DNA of 64,000 nucleotides from Eutreptiella sp. 'Long Island Sound 2002' (GCA_964036045.1 OZ038384.1:99674871-99738870), one strand, 5' to 3'. Shown: positions 23,812 to 35,330, counted from the stretch's first letter. Translations and numbers: made by a program. Notes: generated from the letters alone by a model not told the origin.

Positions 23812-23851
23812 CACCTATGATTTTAGCAGCTGTTTTTTCCCAAAATTCAAA
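23812..23851 (+). repeat. Left terminal inverted repeat of the DNA transposon
   Basis: 40 bases identical to the reverse complement of 35331-35370; begins CACCTATGATTTTAGC. Confidence 0.85.
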
Positions 23852-24244
23852 ATCATGCATTTTCAGAACCGCGATATCAAACTGTACACAGTAGTACTGT
23901 TGTTTTTATGTTTTCTCAAATTTTGATTAAAATTATGCTGTCGCTGAAGCTGGAGCCGCAGATAAACTGTCAGCAACTGCCGCGTACGCGAGTTTCAGAT
24001 TCCCGACCGCCGTGCGCAATAGAAAATCGCCAAAAAGTCCACTTTTTTTCGCATTTGGAAGCAAAGTAAAGGCATGAGCGTGTTCCCGAGATAAATACCT
24101 TGCTGCTGACCTAAAAAAATCCAGATTGGCAGGCACAGATTCGGAGAAATTCACGCTTCTCTACCCAAAAACCACTTTTTTTCATGGTTTTAGGGTCTAT
24201 GGAGGCCATATAGAGGGCCTTACAGGGCTGTAAGAGGTGGTATA

Positions 24245-25875
24245 GAGGTGATATATGAACAAATTGTCATCACCATTGGTAGAAGCCTACATGACAAGCG
24301 ATGTTTTGCCTTTATTCTAGGCTATTCATCCCTTTCTCATGCACCATGGGGCCCAATATCCATATGGTTCATAGGTAGGGTTTTGATCACCTATCACCGT
24401 CCACACACATGTTTGGGGCTTGGGTTGGTATTGTATGCATTTGAATGATAAGAACTACATAAAATATGATAGTATGTGCATAAGAATGGGATGAAAGATG
24501 AACATTTGAGGTGTTTTTGGCCCTATTCTGCACCTTTTGTGGTCCATTTCCATATGGTTCATAGGTAGGCTTTTGCGTGCCTATCACCGTACACACACAT
24601 GTTTGGGGCTTAGGTTGTTATTGTAAGCGTTTGTATGATAGGTCCTACATATAATATGATAGTATGTGCGTAAGAATGGGATGAACGATGAACATTTGAG
24701 GTGTTTTTGGCCCTATTTTGCACCGTTTGTGGTCCAATATCCATATGGTTCATAGGTAGGGTTTTGGTCACCTATCACCGTCCACACACATGTTTGGGGC
24801 TTGGGTTGGTATTGTATGCATTTGAATGATAACAACGACATAAAATATGATAGTATGTGCATACGAATGGGATGAACAATGTAGTTTTGAGGTGTTTTTG
24901 GCCCGTTTTTGCACCTTTTGCGCTCCATATCCATATGGTTCATATGTAGGGTTTTGATCACCTATCACCGTCCACACACATGTTTGGGGCTTGGGTTGGT
25001 ATTGTATGCATTTGAATGATAAGAACTACATAAAATATGATAGTATATGCATAAGAATGGGATGAACGATGTAGATTTGAGGTGTTTTTGGCCCGTTTTT
25101 GCACCTTTTGCGCACCATATCCATATGGTTCATAGGTAGGGTTTTGATCACCTATCACCGTCCACACACATGTTTGGGGCATAGGATGGTATTGTAAGCA
25201 TTTGAATGCTGGGTAAGAAATAAAATATGATACTACGGGCACAAGCATGGGATGAACAATGTAGTTTTGAGGTGTTTTTGGCCCGTTTTTGCACCATTTG
25301 TGCTCCATATCCATATGGTTCATAGGTAGGGTTTTGATCACCTATCACCGTCCACACACATGTTTGGGGGTTGGGTTGGTATTGTATGCATTTGAATGAT
25401 AAGAACTACATAAAATATGATACTATGTGCATAAGAAGGGGATGAAAGATGAACATTTGAGGTGTTTTTGGCCCTATTTTGCACCGTTTGTGGTCCATTT
25501 CCATATGGGTCAGAGGTGGGCTTTGGCGTGCCTATCACCGTACACACACATGTTTGGGGCTTAGGTTGTTATGGTAAGCATTTGTATGATAGGTCCTACA
25601 TATAATATGATAGTATGTGCATAAGAATGGGATGAACGATGAAGATTTGAGGTGTTTTTGGCCCTATTTTGCACCGTTTGTGATCCAATATCCATATGGT
25701 TCATAGGTAGGCTTGGAACTCTTTGAGCCATTTGAGAATTTTCTTTCTCCGTGTGTCATCGTTGTACATAAAATATGATACTATGTGCATAAGAATGGGA
25801 TGAGCGATGAACATTTGAGGTGTTTTTGGCCCTATTTTGCACCGTTTGTGGTCCATTTCCATATGGTTCATACGT
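24245..25875 (+). repeat. ~190-bp subterminal tandem repeat, about eight copies
   Basis: CACACACATGTTTGGGG recurs with a period of about 190 bases near 24403, 24593, 24783, 24973, 25163, 25353 and 25543. It is accompanied by CCATATGGTTCATAGGTAGG and TGAGGTGTTTTTGGCCC. The array is AT-rich, degenerates at both edges, and lies between the left inverted repeat and the first ORF of the transposon. Minus-strand open frames of 69 aa per unit are a by-product of the period. Confidence 0.85.
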
Positions 25876-26056
25876 AAGCAACGATTGTCTTACTGCCTTC
25901 ATGCCCTTGTTGCGTGCTTTTTGTTTGTATTATGCCTTCCTAGGTAGGGTGAGCAAAGGGTGAAAAGATAGTGAACTAAGGGTGAACGAATGGTCATGGG
26001 AGCATGCATGGCGACAAAATGTGATTTCCCTTTGGTACAACCCACAGGGCTAAGCA

Positions 26057-26746
26057 ATGGCTCCTTCCAAGAAGAAAAAGGTTGTGATTCCAAAGCCTGA
26101 CATGCCAGCCTTGGTGCCTGCCGATTGTCATATAGGCAAGGGGGACGTGGAAGATGGGGCGGAACAAGGAGAAGGCGGAGCATGGGAAAATTGCGAAAGT
26201 TGGGACCCGGAGCTAGAGAGGCTCCTTGCAGGGCATTGTGTTAAGGAAGACCAAAGTGTTGAAGTTGGGACCTTCAGTTACATCAAATGTGGCATGTCCA
26301 CCAATGTGCAAACCGGTGAAAAGCGGGTCTTGTTTTGGTACGGAATGCTGATTATACCGAAAAAAATACCGGAACCAAACAAGAACGACCTATGCATGAG
26401 GTTCCCAAATAATTACTTCTATTGGTTCAAACGCGCTGACGTCTTCCCAACCCTTCCTCTTGGATTGCCTGCCTTCTTCAACGATGGGTGTGACGTCCCG
26501 AGTGATGAAACATCCGACTACGGCGAGGCACCTTCTGATGAGAGCTCGGAAAATGAAAGTAGTGATGATGAGGACGATGGTGACGATGGCGACAACTCGG
26601 AGGATGGCGCAAGTGGCACACCCAAAGCCAAAAAGGAAAAGAACAAGAAAACTAAACCAAAGCCCCCAAAGTTGAGGAAGTATACCAAAAAGAGTAGGTC
26701 ACCCGATGTGTCTGAGGAATTGTTGGCATCAAGAATAGCCGGTTAG
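26057..26746 (+). CDS. Small nuclear-type protein with basic ends and acidic stretch (possible first exon of the transposase gene)
   Basis: 229 residues. The N-terminus is strongly basic (MAPSKKKKVVIPK, a likely nuclear localisation signal). The central ~90 residues are Trp/Tyr/Phe-containing (GTFSYIKCG, VLFWYGMLIIPKK, NYFYWFKRAD) and may fold as a small beta domain. An acidic Ser/Glu/Asp run follows near residues 150-180, then a Lys-rich tail (KAKKEKNKKTKPKPPK). The final TAG (26744-26746) is followed immediately by GTAAGA, a strong 5' splice site in phase 0. That is the same phase as the exon array that begins 330 bases downstream, so this may be an exon rather than a complete gene. I do not recognise the central domain. 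Confidence 0.55.
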   Translation: MAPSKKKKVVIPKPDMPALVPADCHIGKGDVEDGAEQGEGGAWENCESWDPELERLLAGHCVKEDQSVEVGTFSYIKCGMSTNVQTGEKRVLFWYGMLIIPKKIPEPNKNDLCMRFPNNYFYWFKRADVFPTLPLGLPAFFNDGCDVPSDETSDYGEAPSDESSENESSDDEDDGDDGDNSEDGASGTPKAKKEKNKKTKPKPPKLRKYTKKSRSPDVSEELLASRIAG

Positions 26747-27074
26747 GTAAGACTGGAGGCTTCACAATCCAAAAGCTGTTTCCACCGCACAAACCGCAAG
26801 TGAGCTTCAAACCCATGGACATATCAATGAGCAGCATTCGACAGGCATCTATTGCTGTTCAATGCTTGTTGATGTTGTTGCTTGCGGTGCATTAAATGTT
26901 TGTGACTCACACATAGACCATCACCCCACCGCATGGGTGGCACAACCCGTGAATATCGCTGGCTGGGATTTGGGCCGGTGGGACACGCTTCATAGGCCAA
27001 CAGTTCGGTGCTTTGTGTAACTTCGTGCCACTCAGGTTGAGAAGCCCAGAAAGGCAGAGAACCCATGTCCCCAG

Positions 27075-28506
27075 GAGCGCACCGAACGAGAGGAGGCGGA
27101 GAGGCGAGACAGAGCAGAAGAGGACAGAAAAAAGGCGGAGGCAGCGCACCGACCGAAGCAAGCGGATGAGGAGCAACAGCAAAAGGTAACGTTCCAAAGT
27201 TGTGCAGTTAGGGTCTTTCAATTCTGTGCATGCATATCGCGTTAATTTCTCTCCGACCGACCGAGATGGGATTTTGATTTTTGCATGTCCCCAGGAGCGC
27301 ACCGAGCCAGAGGAAGCGGAGACGCGAGACGGAGCACAAGAGGACATAAAAAAGGCGGAGGCGGCAAAGCGTCAAAAGCAAGCGGATGAGGAGCAAGAGC
27401 AAAAGGTAACCTTCCAGGAGCGCACACGGAATTCTGCAGTTACGCTCTCACGATTCTGTGCATACGTATCGTGTTCATTTCTTTCCAATTTACGGAGATC
27501 AGATTTTGATTTTTGCATGTCCCCAGGAGCGCACCGAACGAGAGGAGGCAGACAGAAAGAAGGCGGAGGCGGCAGAGCGTCAGAAGCAAGTGGATGAGGA
27601 GCAACAGCAAAAGGTAACCATGCAAATTTCTGCAGTACCGCTCTCTCTGTTCTGTACGTACGTATCGTGTTAATTTCTTTCCAATTGACGGAGATCGGAT
27701 TTTGTTTTTTGCATGTCGCCAGGAGCGCACCGAACGAGAGGAGGCAGACAGAAAGAAGGCGGAGGCGGCAAAGCGTCAAAAGCAAGTGGATGAGGAGCAA
27801 CAGCAAAAGGTAACCATGCAAATTTCTGCAGTACCGCTTTCTCTATTCTGTGCATACGTATCGAGTTCATTTCTTTCCAATTGACGGAGATCGGATTCTG
27901 TTTTTTGCATGTCGCCAGGAGCGCACCGAACGAGAGGAGGCGGACAGAAAGAAGGCGGAGGCGGCAAAGCGTCAAAAGCAAGTGGACGAGGAGCAACAGC
28001 AAAAGGTAACCATGCAAATTTCTGCAGTACCGCTCTCTCGATTTTGTGCATACGTATGGTGTTCATTTCTTTCCAATCGACGGAGATCGGATTCTGTTTT
28101 TTGCATGTCGCCAGGAGCGCACCGAACGAGAGGAGGCGGACAGAAAGAAGGCGGAGGCGGCAAAGCGTCAAAAGCAAGTGGATGAGGAGCAACAGCAAAA
28201 GGTAACCATGCAAAGTTCTGCAGTAACGCTCTCTTGATTCTGTGCATACGTATCGAGTTCATTTCTTTCCAATTGACGGAGATAGGATTTTGTTTTTTGC
28301 ATGTCCCCAGGAGCGCACCGAACGAGAGGAGGCGGACAGAAAGAAGGCGGAGGCGGCAAAGCGTCAAAAGCAAGGGGATGAGGAGCAACAGCAAAAGGTA
28401 ACCATGCAAAGTCCTGCAGTAACACTCTCTTGATTCTGTGCATACCTATCGTGTTCATTTCTTTCCAATTGACGGAGATAGGATTTAGATTTTTGCATGT
28501 CCCCAG
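27075..28506 (+). CDS. Array of tandemly duplicated phase-0 exons encoding a charged coiled coil
   Basis: Seven exons lie at 27075-27185, 27295-27405, 27527-27613, 27723-27809, 27919-28005, 28115-28201 and 28311-28397, and an eighth begins at 28507. The first two are 111 nt (37 aa) and the next five 87 nt (29 aa, lacking eight residues). Each starts ERTE.EEA, ends EEQQQK or EEQEQK, begins after (T/C)G(C)CCAG or TCGCCAG, and is followed by GTAAC. Introns are 109 nt, except the second (121 nt), and nearly identical to one another. Unit length is about 196 bases, not a multiple of three, so the repeated peptide stays in frame only if the introns are removed. The product would be a rod-like Glu/Lys/Arg/Gln coiled coil joined to the downstream transposase frame. 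Unspliced read-through would stop within each intron. Confidence 0.75.
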
Positions 28507-30753
28507 GAGCGCACCGAACGGGAGGAAGCAGAGAAGCGACACGAGAACCGCCAAACGCAAAACGTCAACACGGCATCAGAGCGCAAGATCGAAAGCGAGG
28601 GTCCCGACATTATCGCTCTTCCACCGCCTCCACCATTCAGCCGAAAGCAAACAGAGCCTCTCAAGGTTTTTGCATTCCTGTCACTGTACCCCTCAGCAAA
28701 ATGTAGGATGATCTGCCTGTCCAACGGCCACCACATCAGCAACTCTTCAAAGCCTTGGCAACAGAGAACAGGATCCATGCGAGGTTTCATTGGCGTCAAA
28801 AAAGACGCAGAGCTGCGGGGTTCTGACAGCGTCAATCAGGCAGCCATGTGCTCTTGCGAGCTCCAAATACAGTGGCAGGGCGGTACTTGGGTGCAGGCAC
28901 CAATCAGCGTTGTAGCAACTATTTCGCATACCACGCCACATTGCTGTAGGCTGTTTTTTGATTATATTTTTCCTAAGATGCTAGAACCTTCCAGACCGGC
29001 AGCCATGTGCTCTTGCGAGCTCCAAATACAATGGTAGGGCGGTACTTGGGTGCAGGCACCAATCAGCGTTGTAGCAACTATTTCGCATACCACTCCACGT
29101 TGCTGTAGGCTGTTTTTTGATTTTCTTTTTCCTAAGATGGTAGAACCTTCCAGACCGGGACGGCCCAAACTGCCTGAATGGCAGCTTTCACAGAAATCTC
29201 TGGCCAACAGACGCAGCCTTGTGAGGTCGTATGCGAAGCAGTTGCATTGCGGGCACCTGATTGCGGAGCATGCAGTCAAGCGATCACTGAATCGAGACAG
29301 ACTGAGGGCAAGACCGGCCACATTTGAGCAATTGAGGGATACCCTCATTGCAAAGTTTACGACCCATGATACATGGGAAGATTTCATTCGCGCGCGCAGA
29401 AATAATGATGGCAATGGTCATGGGGTGTATAGGACAGGCGTGACCAAACTCATGCAGCTTTTGACAGCCGACATGGGGATTGCTACCACACCGGTAGGTG
29501 CGTACCTAGACCCGAGTACCGCCCTTCCACTGTATTTGGAGCTCGCAAGAGCACATGGCTGCCTGCATGACGCTGTCAGAACCCCGCAGCTCTGCGTCTT
29601 TTTTGACGCCAATGAAATGTATGGGCGCCGCAAATGCCAGGTGCTGAGCGTACATCTACCGCAAGCACGTCAGCCACACCAACTCCTTCTGCAACTTCCC
29701 CTTGCGAGATACCTGGACCAGGATGATCACATCACAACCTCGTCGCAGTTTGAGCGCATGGACCTGCTTCCTGCCCTTGAGAAGGCGTTGGAGAGCGGCT
29801 AGGGTGGTGAAAGCATGGAGCTGGTTTTTTCTCCTGATTATGCCGCCTACTACCGAACCACAGGGACGCCTCCACCAACAGCAGATTGCTGTTGTGTGGA
29901 GTGCTATGGTTCAAAAAAACTCTGGAAGCACCCTGATTGGATACGGCAGCCTTTGCGGGATTTTCACAACTACCCTTCACGCTGCGCTCCCTTCTTTCGC
30001 CTCATGAAATGTCGCCTCAACAGCGTGTATGATGTACACCACTGCAACAATCACGTGTTGGCAAACGGGGTGATCCACCCCCTGTGGTTCTGGACCAGAG
30101 CAAACCTGCCTGAGGAATACACTGTCCAATTGAAGACAATTTTGGAGAAACATTTTACGCGCTTTCCATACTACCCACCTTTCAAAGAAGCTATTGGCAA
30201 AAGGGACTGGTCACCCCCAAACATTGTCACGAAGGATATCCTGAAGGAGGATTCTTTTTGGAAAGCCCTAGCTGATCTGTTCCCACGAACGGCAAATGGT
30301 CTCACAGTCAAACGGAACGGTGAGGTTCTGCAGGACCCAATACACCGATATTTGAAACTGATGCGGATTCTGATGGTCCAGCTGAACAGCTGGAGTCCGG
30401 AGGGTGTTGACCAGCGTGATGACATGTGCCGTGAAGCACACCAGCTCTTTTGGGACCTCGGGTTTCCCCTGCGCCGGTTTGGAGTCCCAATTCATTACTT
30501 TCTGGAGCACTACACCCCCCGGCTACGCAAACATGGCAACCTCGTGGGCATGTTATCGGAGGGGGGCGAGCATGTCCACCAGCCCCACTCCAAGATCGTG
30601 CAAAAACGCCCCTCTCGCCCACGAGGGAAATGCCCAGTGGGGCTGGTGGAGATCATGAAGCACGTTAGGCTCTGGTTGGGGCTGTGGAGGCAAGGCTGGC
30701 TGTCTCCAACTCTCTGGTACACGCATGAACCGAAATTGCCAGCTGACAATTAG
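28507..30753 (+). pseudogene. DDE/RNase H-like transposase candidate with in-frame TAG codons
   Basis: The frame continues from the eighth repeated exon through a Pro-rich linker (ALPPPPPFSRKQ) into a ~560-residue domain, interrupted by TAG at 29035 and 29800 and ending at TAG 30751. A candidate first catalytic Asp is in LCVFFDANEMYG. A second Asp is in MELVFSPDYAAYYR, followed by a Cys cluster (DCCCVEC) as in transposases with zinc-binding inserts. The candidate Glu is in GMLSEGGEHVHQ, after a helical stretch (VPIHYFLEHYTPRLRKHGN). The layout resembles RNase H-fold transposases that end with an LSE.GGE.-type helix, but the assignment is by pattern only. It is the best transposase candidate in the inverted-repeat element. 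The first TAG is CAG in a tandem duplicate 159 bases upstream. Without stop suppression or reassignment the gene is broken. Confidence 0.5.
28841..29158 (+). repeat. 159-bp tandem duplication inside the transposase 5' region
   Basis: CAGCCATGTGCTCTTGCGAG starts at 28841 and again at 29000, and each copy runs to CCTTCCAGACCG. 159 is a multiple of three, so the frame is kept. The second copy carries TAG where the first has CAG. Confidence 0.8.
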
Positions 30754-30930
30754 CGGTATACCACCTTCTTGCCACCACATCCCTTGGCTTGTGATAGATT
30801 TACTATTTTTGGCCATTTCTTGCTAATGTTGCTAATCTTTCATTGTTTATGGATTGGGGTAGATTTTGGAACGTATTCATGCTGATATTTTCAGTACCCC
30901 TCTGTATCTCTCTCCACTTCTGTCGTCCAG

Positions 30931-31967
30931 AGGATCCATTGAAGAGAGCCAATGGGGTGCCGCTGGCGTTGATGAAGCCCCTGATTGACACAATTCAAAA
31001 ATTGGGCAGAAGTCTGTGGTACGACGTGACTGGGGGCTCAAGGGCCTGTGGAGTCCCTGCTGCTGACATCATCAAGCATCTTGAGCGGATCTGCCCTGTG
31101 CTCGGAATGGCTTGCCCCGGTGCTGCCCAGGTGATAACGCTCACAGATCGTCCGGTCCCCTGTCAGGTGGCTAACATGGAGAGCGTGCTAATGATTTGTC
31201 TTGTGTGCTTGGGCCGAGAGGCCAGTCATTTTTGCGTAATGCATACTCTTGACACAATTCAGTACAGCGCAACCCCTCTGTCACTGTCACCAGGTGACAC
31301 TTTGTTTCTGCCAGTTGAAAAGCACTGGATGCTGCCAAAGTTGTGTCCAGGCATTAGCTTTTCGGCTGCTGTACCATTCTCGAATTCGCAAAATGCACCA
31401 TTCGTGCCCGACGATAGCTGTCGGATCAGCAAACATTTACGGCCGTCCAGTGTGACCTGGAGTGACCTGCAGCACGGTGACACTGTGCAGATGTATGACG
31501 GCCTAAGCGATGCTTCGGTTCTGCTGCACACCCAATTGTTGCGGAGGCCCACCGTGCGTTGTCCCGGTCTGTCGCGAAAAGGGCAGCCCCTGTTCCCAGG
31601 CAGGTGGACAGTCCAGCTTGAACGGGGCGTCACTGTTTTAGTATTAGCCGTGATTCCTACCAATCCGGCTTCCTGGGATGTTGTCGGCGTCTGTGCATTT
31701 TGCTGTACGACAGGGCAGGCAGACTTCAGATCCCTTCTACGGTTTTCAGAATCCAGCCTCAGAGAAATTGCCCTGGCTGACAAGCAGGGCTGTGAAGCAG
31801 GGAAGACCTGGATGGAAGGTTTGTATTCCGGGCAGTGCATTTATTTCCAGTTTCCTCAGAGGTGTCAGTCCTGCGGTCCGCACCAGGCCAAGCGTGAACT
31901 GGCATATGAGGACAGTCGGCGGAGCACACGTCTTCTGAGATCACAAACCTCAGTACCACGGCGGTGA
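30931..31967 (+). CDS. Unrecognised protein of the DNA transposon
   Basis: The frame is open from upstream (about 30843), but a good 3' splice site (TTCTGTCGTCCAG ending at 30930) suggests that coding begins with DPLKRANGVPLALMKP. About 345 residues follow with a normal globular composition. A Cys-rich segment lies near the middle (MICLVCLGREASHFC), and a beta-rich later half contains PGRWTVQLERGVTVLVLAVIP and CQSCGPHQAKREL. No domain is recognised. It lies directly downstream of the transposase candidate and immediately before the KP/polyQ frame, in a different phase, so it may be an exon of a longer transcript. It could be an accessory protein of the transposon or a captured host fragment. 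Confidence 0.45.
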
Positions 31968-32502
31968 AGAAGGAATCTGTCACTACCAATGGGAAACCCA
32001 AACCGAACCCGAAACGGAATTCGACCGCAAAGCCACCACCAAAACCGAAACCAAAACCGAAACCAAAACCAAAACCAAAAGGCCATAAAAACAACAGCCC
32101 ACCAAGCAAACAGCCAAAGAAGGAAGAGACGGGCAGTGGGACGGTAAAACAAGAGGCTGACCTTGTTCAGCGGCTCTTGGCTGCACTGCAGCAAACAACC
32201 CAACAACAAAACAACCGAACAAACCCCCTGAAGCGCAAACGCGGGCAAGGTGAAAACAGTGAAAATACCCGAAGAAAAGGAAGGGTTAAACGGGAGTCAG
32301 GAGAGCACATGTCTCAGCAGGTGTCTCAAGTGTCTCAACAGGTGTCTCCGAACCCCCCTGGGCAGGTGTTTCAGCAGGGGCAGCAGCAGCAGCAGCAGCA
32401 GCGGCAGCAGCAGCAGCAGCAGCAGCAGCAGTTGCAGCTGCAGATGCAGATGCAGACCCAAGTGCAGCAGCAGCAGCAGCACCAGCAGATGCACCAGCAG
32501 GC

Positions 32503-32540
<38 letters not shown>

Positions 32541-32704
32541 TGGGTCCTTTGCAAATGAACATGCCAGTTGCCATGCCCATGGCCATGCCAATGCCAGCCA
32601 TGAACATGCACCAGCTCCAAATGCCCATGCAGCCCATGCAGCAGCTTTGTTCGACGATGAGCAGCATGCAGCCCTTTGGTTTTCCAATGTACCGGCCCTA
32701 TTAG
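31954..32704 (+). CDS. KP-rich and polyglutamine protein
   Basis: The frame opens at a probable 3' splice site (ACAAACCTCAG ending at 31953) and reads to TAG at 32702. It begins with a Lys/Pro repeat (PKPKPKPKPKPKG), then a basic segment (KRKRGQG, RRKGRVKRES), then several long Gln runs encoded mostly by CAG between 32381 and 32538. A Met/Pro/Gln tail ends MQPFGFPMYRPY. Such composition is typical of nuclear, disordered, transcription-related proteins. Replication slippage of the CAG tracts is expected, so length may vary between alleles. It overlaps the end of the preceding frame by a few bases in another phase, which again suggests splicing rather than two genes. There is no enzymatic domain. 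Confidence 0.5.
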
Positions 32705-32979
32705 CAGCGCCTGCATATATGTCTTTTGTTTCTTTCCCTCTCCCAAAAAAGAACTTTGTGCTGTTTAGAGTTTGGTGATTTAAATTTATTGCCGTGTTTG
32801 TGAATACGGCAGGATCATATCTCTGGAAGTGCAGATGCCTGAGCTCTGTGTTCATTATGCACTTTGTGCGATGTTGAACTGATTGAGAGAACCAGATGCT
32901 TAGATGCTCAGAGTGGTGCGGCTTGTTGCGATTGTCCTTTGTTTTCATTACCGTTGGTGGTTCCTTGGATCTGAATGCA

Positions 32980-33979
32980 CGAACGTTTTGTAGGATCATT
33001 GACGACCGCCGGGGTCGGGGACGGACCCACTGAAACGTGTTTGCAGTTGTATTGGAGCAACATATCGGGGGTTGCAGGGCCGCCAGCACAAAAAAAAAAT
33101 CAGTTTTCGCCGAAAAATGGCCAGCAATTGCCAACTTTTTGCCGAAAGACTGCACGAACGGTTTGTGAGATCATTGAGGACCGCCGGCGTCGGAAAGGAC
33201 CCACTGAAACGTGTTTGCAGTTGTATCGGAGCAACATATCGCGGGTTGCAGGGCCGTCAGCACAAAAAAAAACAGTTTTCGCCCAAAAATGGCCAAAAAT
33301 TGCCAATTTTTTGCCGAAAATAGTGTTTTTTTAGCCGGGGTCGTGAGTTTTAGGGCCCCATACCCTATTCTTAGGGTACCCAATTCAGTGAAATGTGTTT
33401 GTAATTGTATTGGAGCAACCTATTGGGTGTTGCAGGGCCGTCAGCACAGAAAAAAAACAGTTTTAGTCCAAAAATGGCCAAAAATTGCCAATTTTTGGCC
33501 AAAAACAGTGTATTTTTGGAGAACAATCGGGTAGGAGGAACCCCCCTCTCCTATTTTGAGCGTGCAGAATAAAAGAAAAAAGGTTTCCTTTGGTCTTTTT
33601 GGGTACAAAACCTCTTTTCATGGTATTTTTGTGCCTATACTATAGGATACAGGTACGCTGGTGTGCAGCACTGTTCTGTAGCACCACCCCACAACAGACA
33701 AAAGTACTCCAAAATAGGCCGAGTTCCAGGGTTTTTGATGGTTTAGGAGAAACCTCGGGTGGGAAGAACCCCCCCATCCGTATTTTGGGGCAAGAGAATC
33801 CCAACAAAAGGGCAATTTCTGTCGAAAATCCTCTATAGGCAGGTACACTGGTGTGCAGCACTGTTCTGCAGGACCAGCCCAGAGCAGGCAAAAATACCCC
33901 AAAATAGGCCAAATTTCAGGGTTTTTGATATCTTTGGACAAAAGCCGGGTAGGAGGAACCCCCCCCCCCCTATTTTGGG
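32980..33979 (+). repeat. Right subterminal repeats of the DNA transposon
   Basis: Two diverged units contain GGATCATTG(A/G)(C/G)GACCGCC, then GTTTGCAGTTGTAT(T/C)GGAGCAACATA, then TTTTCGCC.AAAAATGGCCA, at about 176-bp spacing. Related blocks follow (GGTCGTGAGTT, GGAGGAACCCCCC, CAGGTAC(G/A)CTGGTGTGCAG). The same order recurs at 56.6-59.3 kb. Confidence 0.75.
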
Positions 33980-35259
33980 TTGTCGGCCCAAATTTCAGCC
34001 ACCACAAAGCGAGGGTGCAGGCCGTGGGCTGGTTCCTCTTGGGGACCAGGAAACAGGGGAGCAGACCTTTTGCTGCCCCCACCCCCCCCAACAGAAATGG
34101 GGCCGGACCGAAAGCAGGCCCAGCACCCCCCCCCCCCCCGCATGCCCTCACACCCTCACTGCAGGCCGTCACATGGTGATCGAGGTCCCTCAGGGAGCGG
34201 ACGCCGAGCGACAAGTATGTTGGGATCTGGGACCCGCATGGTAACCCAGCAGGTGGTCCTCCTCTCCCACACAAGTGAACAGGTAGACCAATCCACCACC
34301 CTACCCCCCCCCCCCCCAGCCCGCGCCCCCGACAGGAGGGGTGCACGGAGTCGGCGCCCTCAGGGCCTAAAAAGTTGAGGTTGTGAAGGGCTCACAGCTT
34401 GACCGCTGTGGGTATCCCTTGAGCGGCCTGCCTAGGGAACCTCCAGGTGTGCACGTGCCCCTCCAACTTCATCACAGACGCCTAGGCCAGCACAGCCCCG
34501 TGCATTCCAGTGCAGTTGTGGGTGACCCCTGGAGGCCAGACAGCCACCAGCCGACCCCTGCCCCCCCCCCCCCCTTCCTCAACGGAGAGGCCATTCGGGT
34601 GTGGTGCCCTCTGGGCCCCCTCGTCTACGCGGGCTGTAGCGCCGCAGCCAGTGCAGCCAGCACTGGTGGCACCCAGGGCAGGGAAGCACACTCTGCGCCC
34701 TGGTGCCCCTCCATCTGCCCAGGGTACGCCCTCGGCCGTGGGAGCCGGACCCAGCCCGCGAGGCAGCACCACCTGTGCCTAAGGCAGTCAAGGAGTGCGG
34801 GTCTGACCCCAGTCGTGCCACGTACCACCGCCTTCCCGTGCCAATAGGCAGTCGTGGAGTGGTTGGGTAGCATGTCCTTGTGACGTGGAGGTTGCGAGCC
34901 CAGGCCCACATCTCCCCCGGCGGGCTCAGCGTCAGGCTCTCCAGCCTCCCTGCCGGGGCCTGGAGCACCAGGCACACACTTCCCCGCGCCATGTGCGCCA
35001 ACGCCGAACAACAATGGAGCAAGCAGGTGTGCCACAGCCCTCCCCCCCCCCCCTCAGACACACAAGGGCACATACACACAGGCACGGCGGCATCTCCCGC
35101 CCGCGAGCGCCACCGCGGGGTCTGGGGGCGGTCAACAGTCCGGTAGGCCTTGTGACCGGACACCCGGGTACGGCCGCCCAGTCGGGTCCCGCAGGGAAGG
35201 CGGCGCGGACCGTAGGTAGGCGACCAGGCGAGGCCTTGACCCAACCCAACCCAACCCAA
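33980..35259 (+). mobile_element. 1.28-kb retroposon-like insertion with 14-bp duplication and CCCAA tail
   Basis: CCCCCTATTTTGGG occurs at 33966-33979 and at 35260-35273. The related transposon end at 59.2 kb runs through this point without interruption (GGACCCCC, then GGAGCCGTAGAA). The insert ends in four CCCAA units directly before the second duplication, like the short tandem tails of some LINEs and SINEs. It is GC-rich, with several C-runs of 10-14 bases (near 34125, 34306, 34562 and 35042). Open frames exist on both strands but none has a recognisable domain. Confidence 0.65.
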
Positions 35260-35330
35260 CCCCCTATTTTGGGGCCGTAGAAACCAAAAAAGTAGGTCAT
35301 TTCCCGCGAAAATCTGCCTTTTGCTGACTG

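Noticed and set aside
24245-25875. CRISPR-like regular repeats
   Set aside because: Units are contiguous 190-bp tandem repeats without short conserved repeats alternating with unique spacers, and the DNA is eukaryotic.
34855-34915. tRNA-like stretch (GTGGTTGGGTAGC then GGTTGCGAGCCC) inside the 1.28-kb insert
   Set aside because: Box A and box B are only roughly matched, the acceptor stem cannot be closed and the T arm is poor; kept only as a possible SINE clue.
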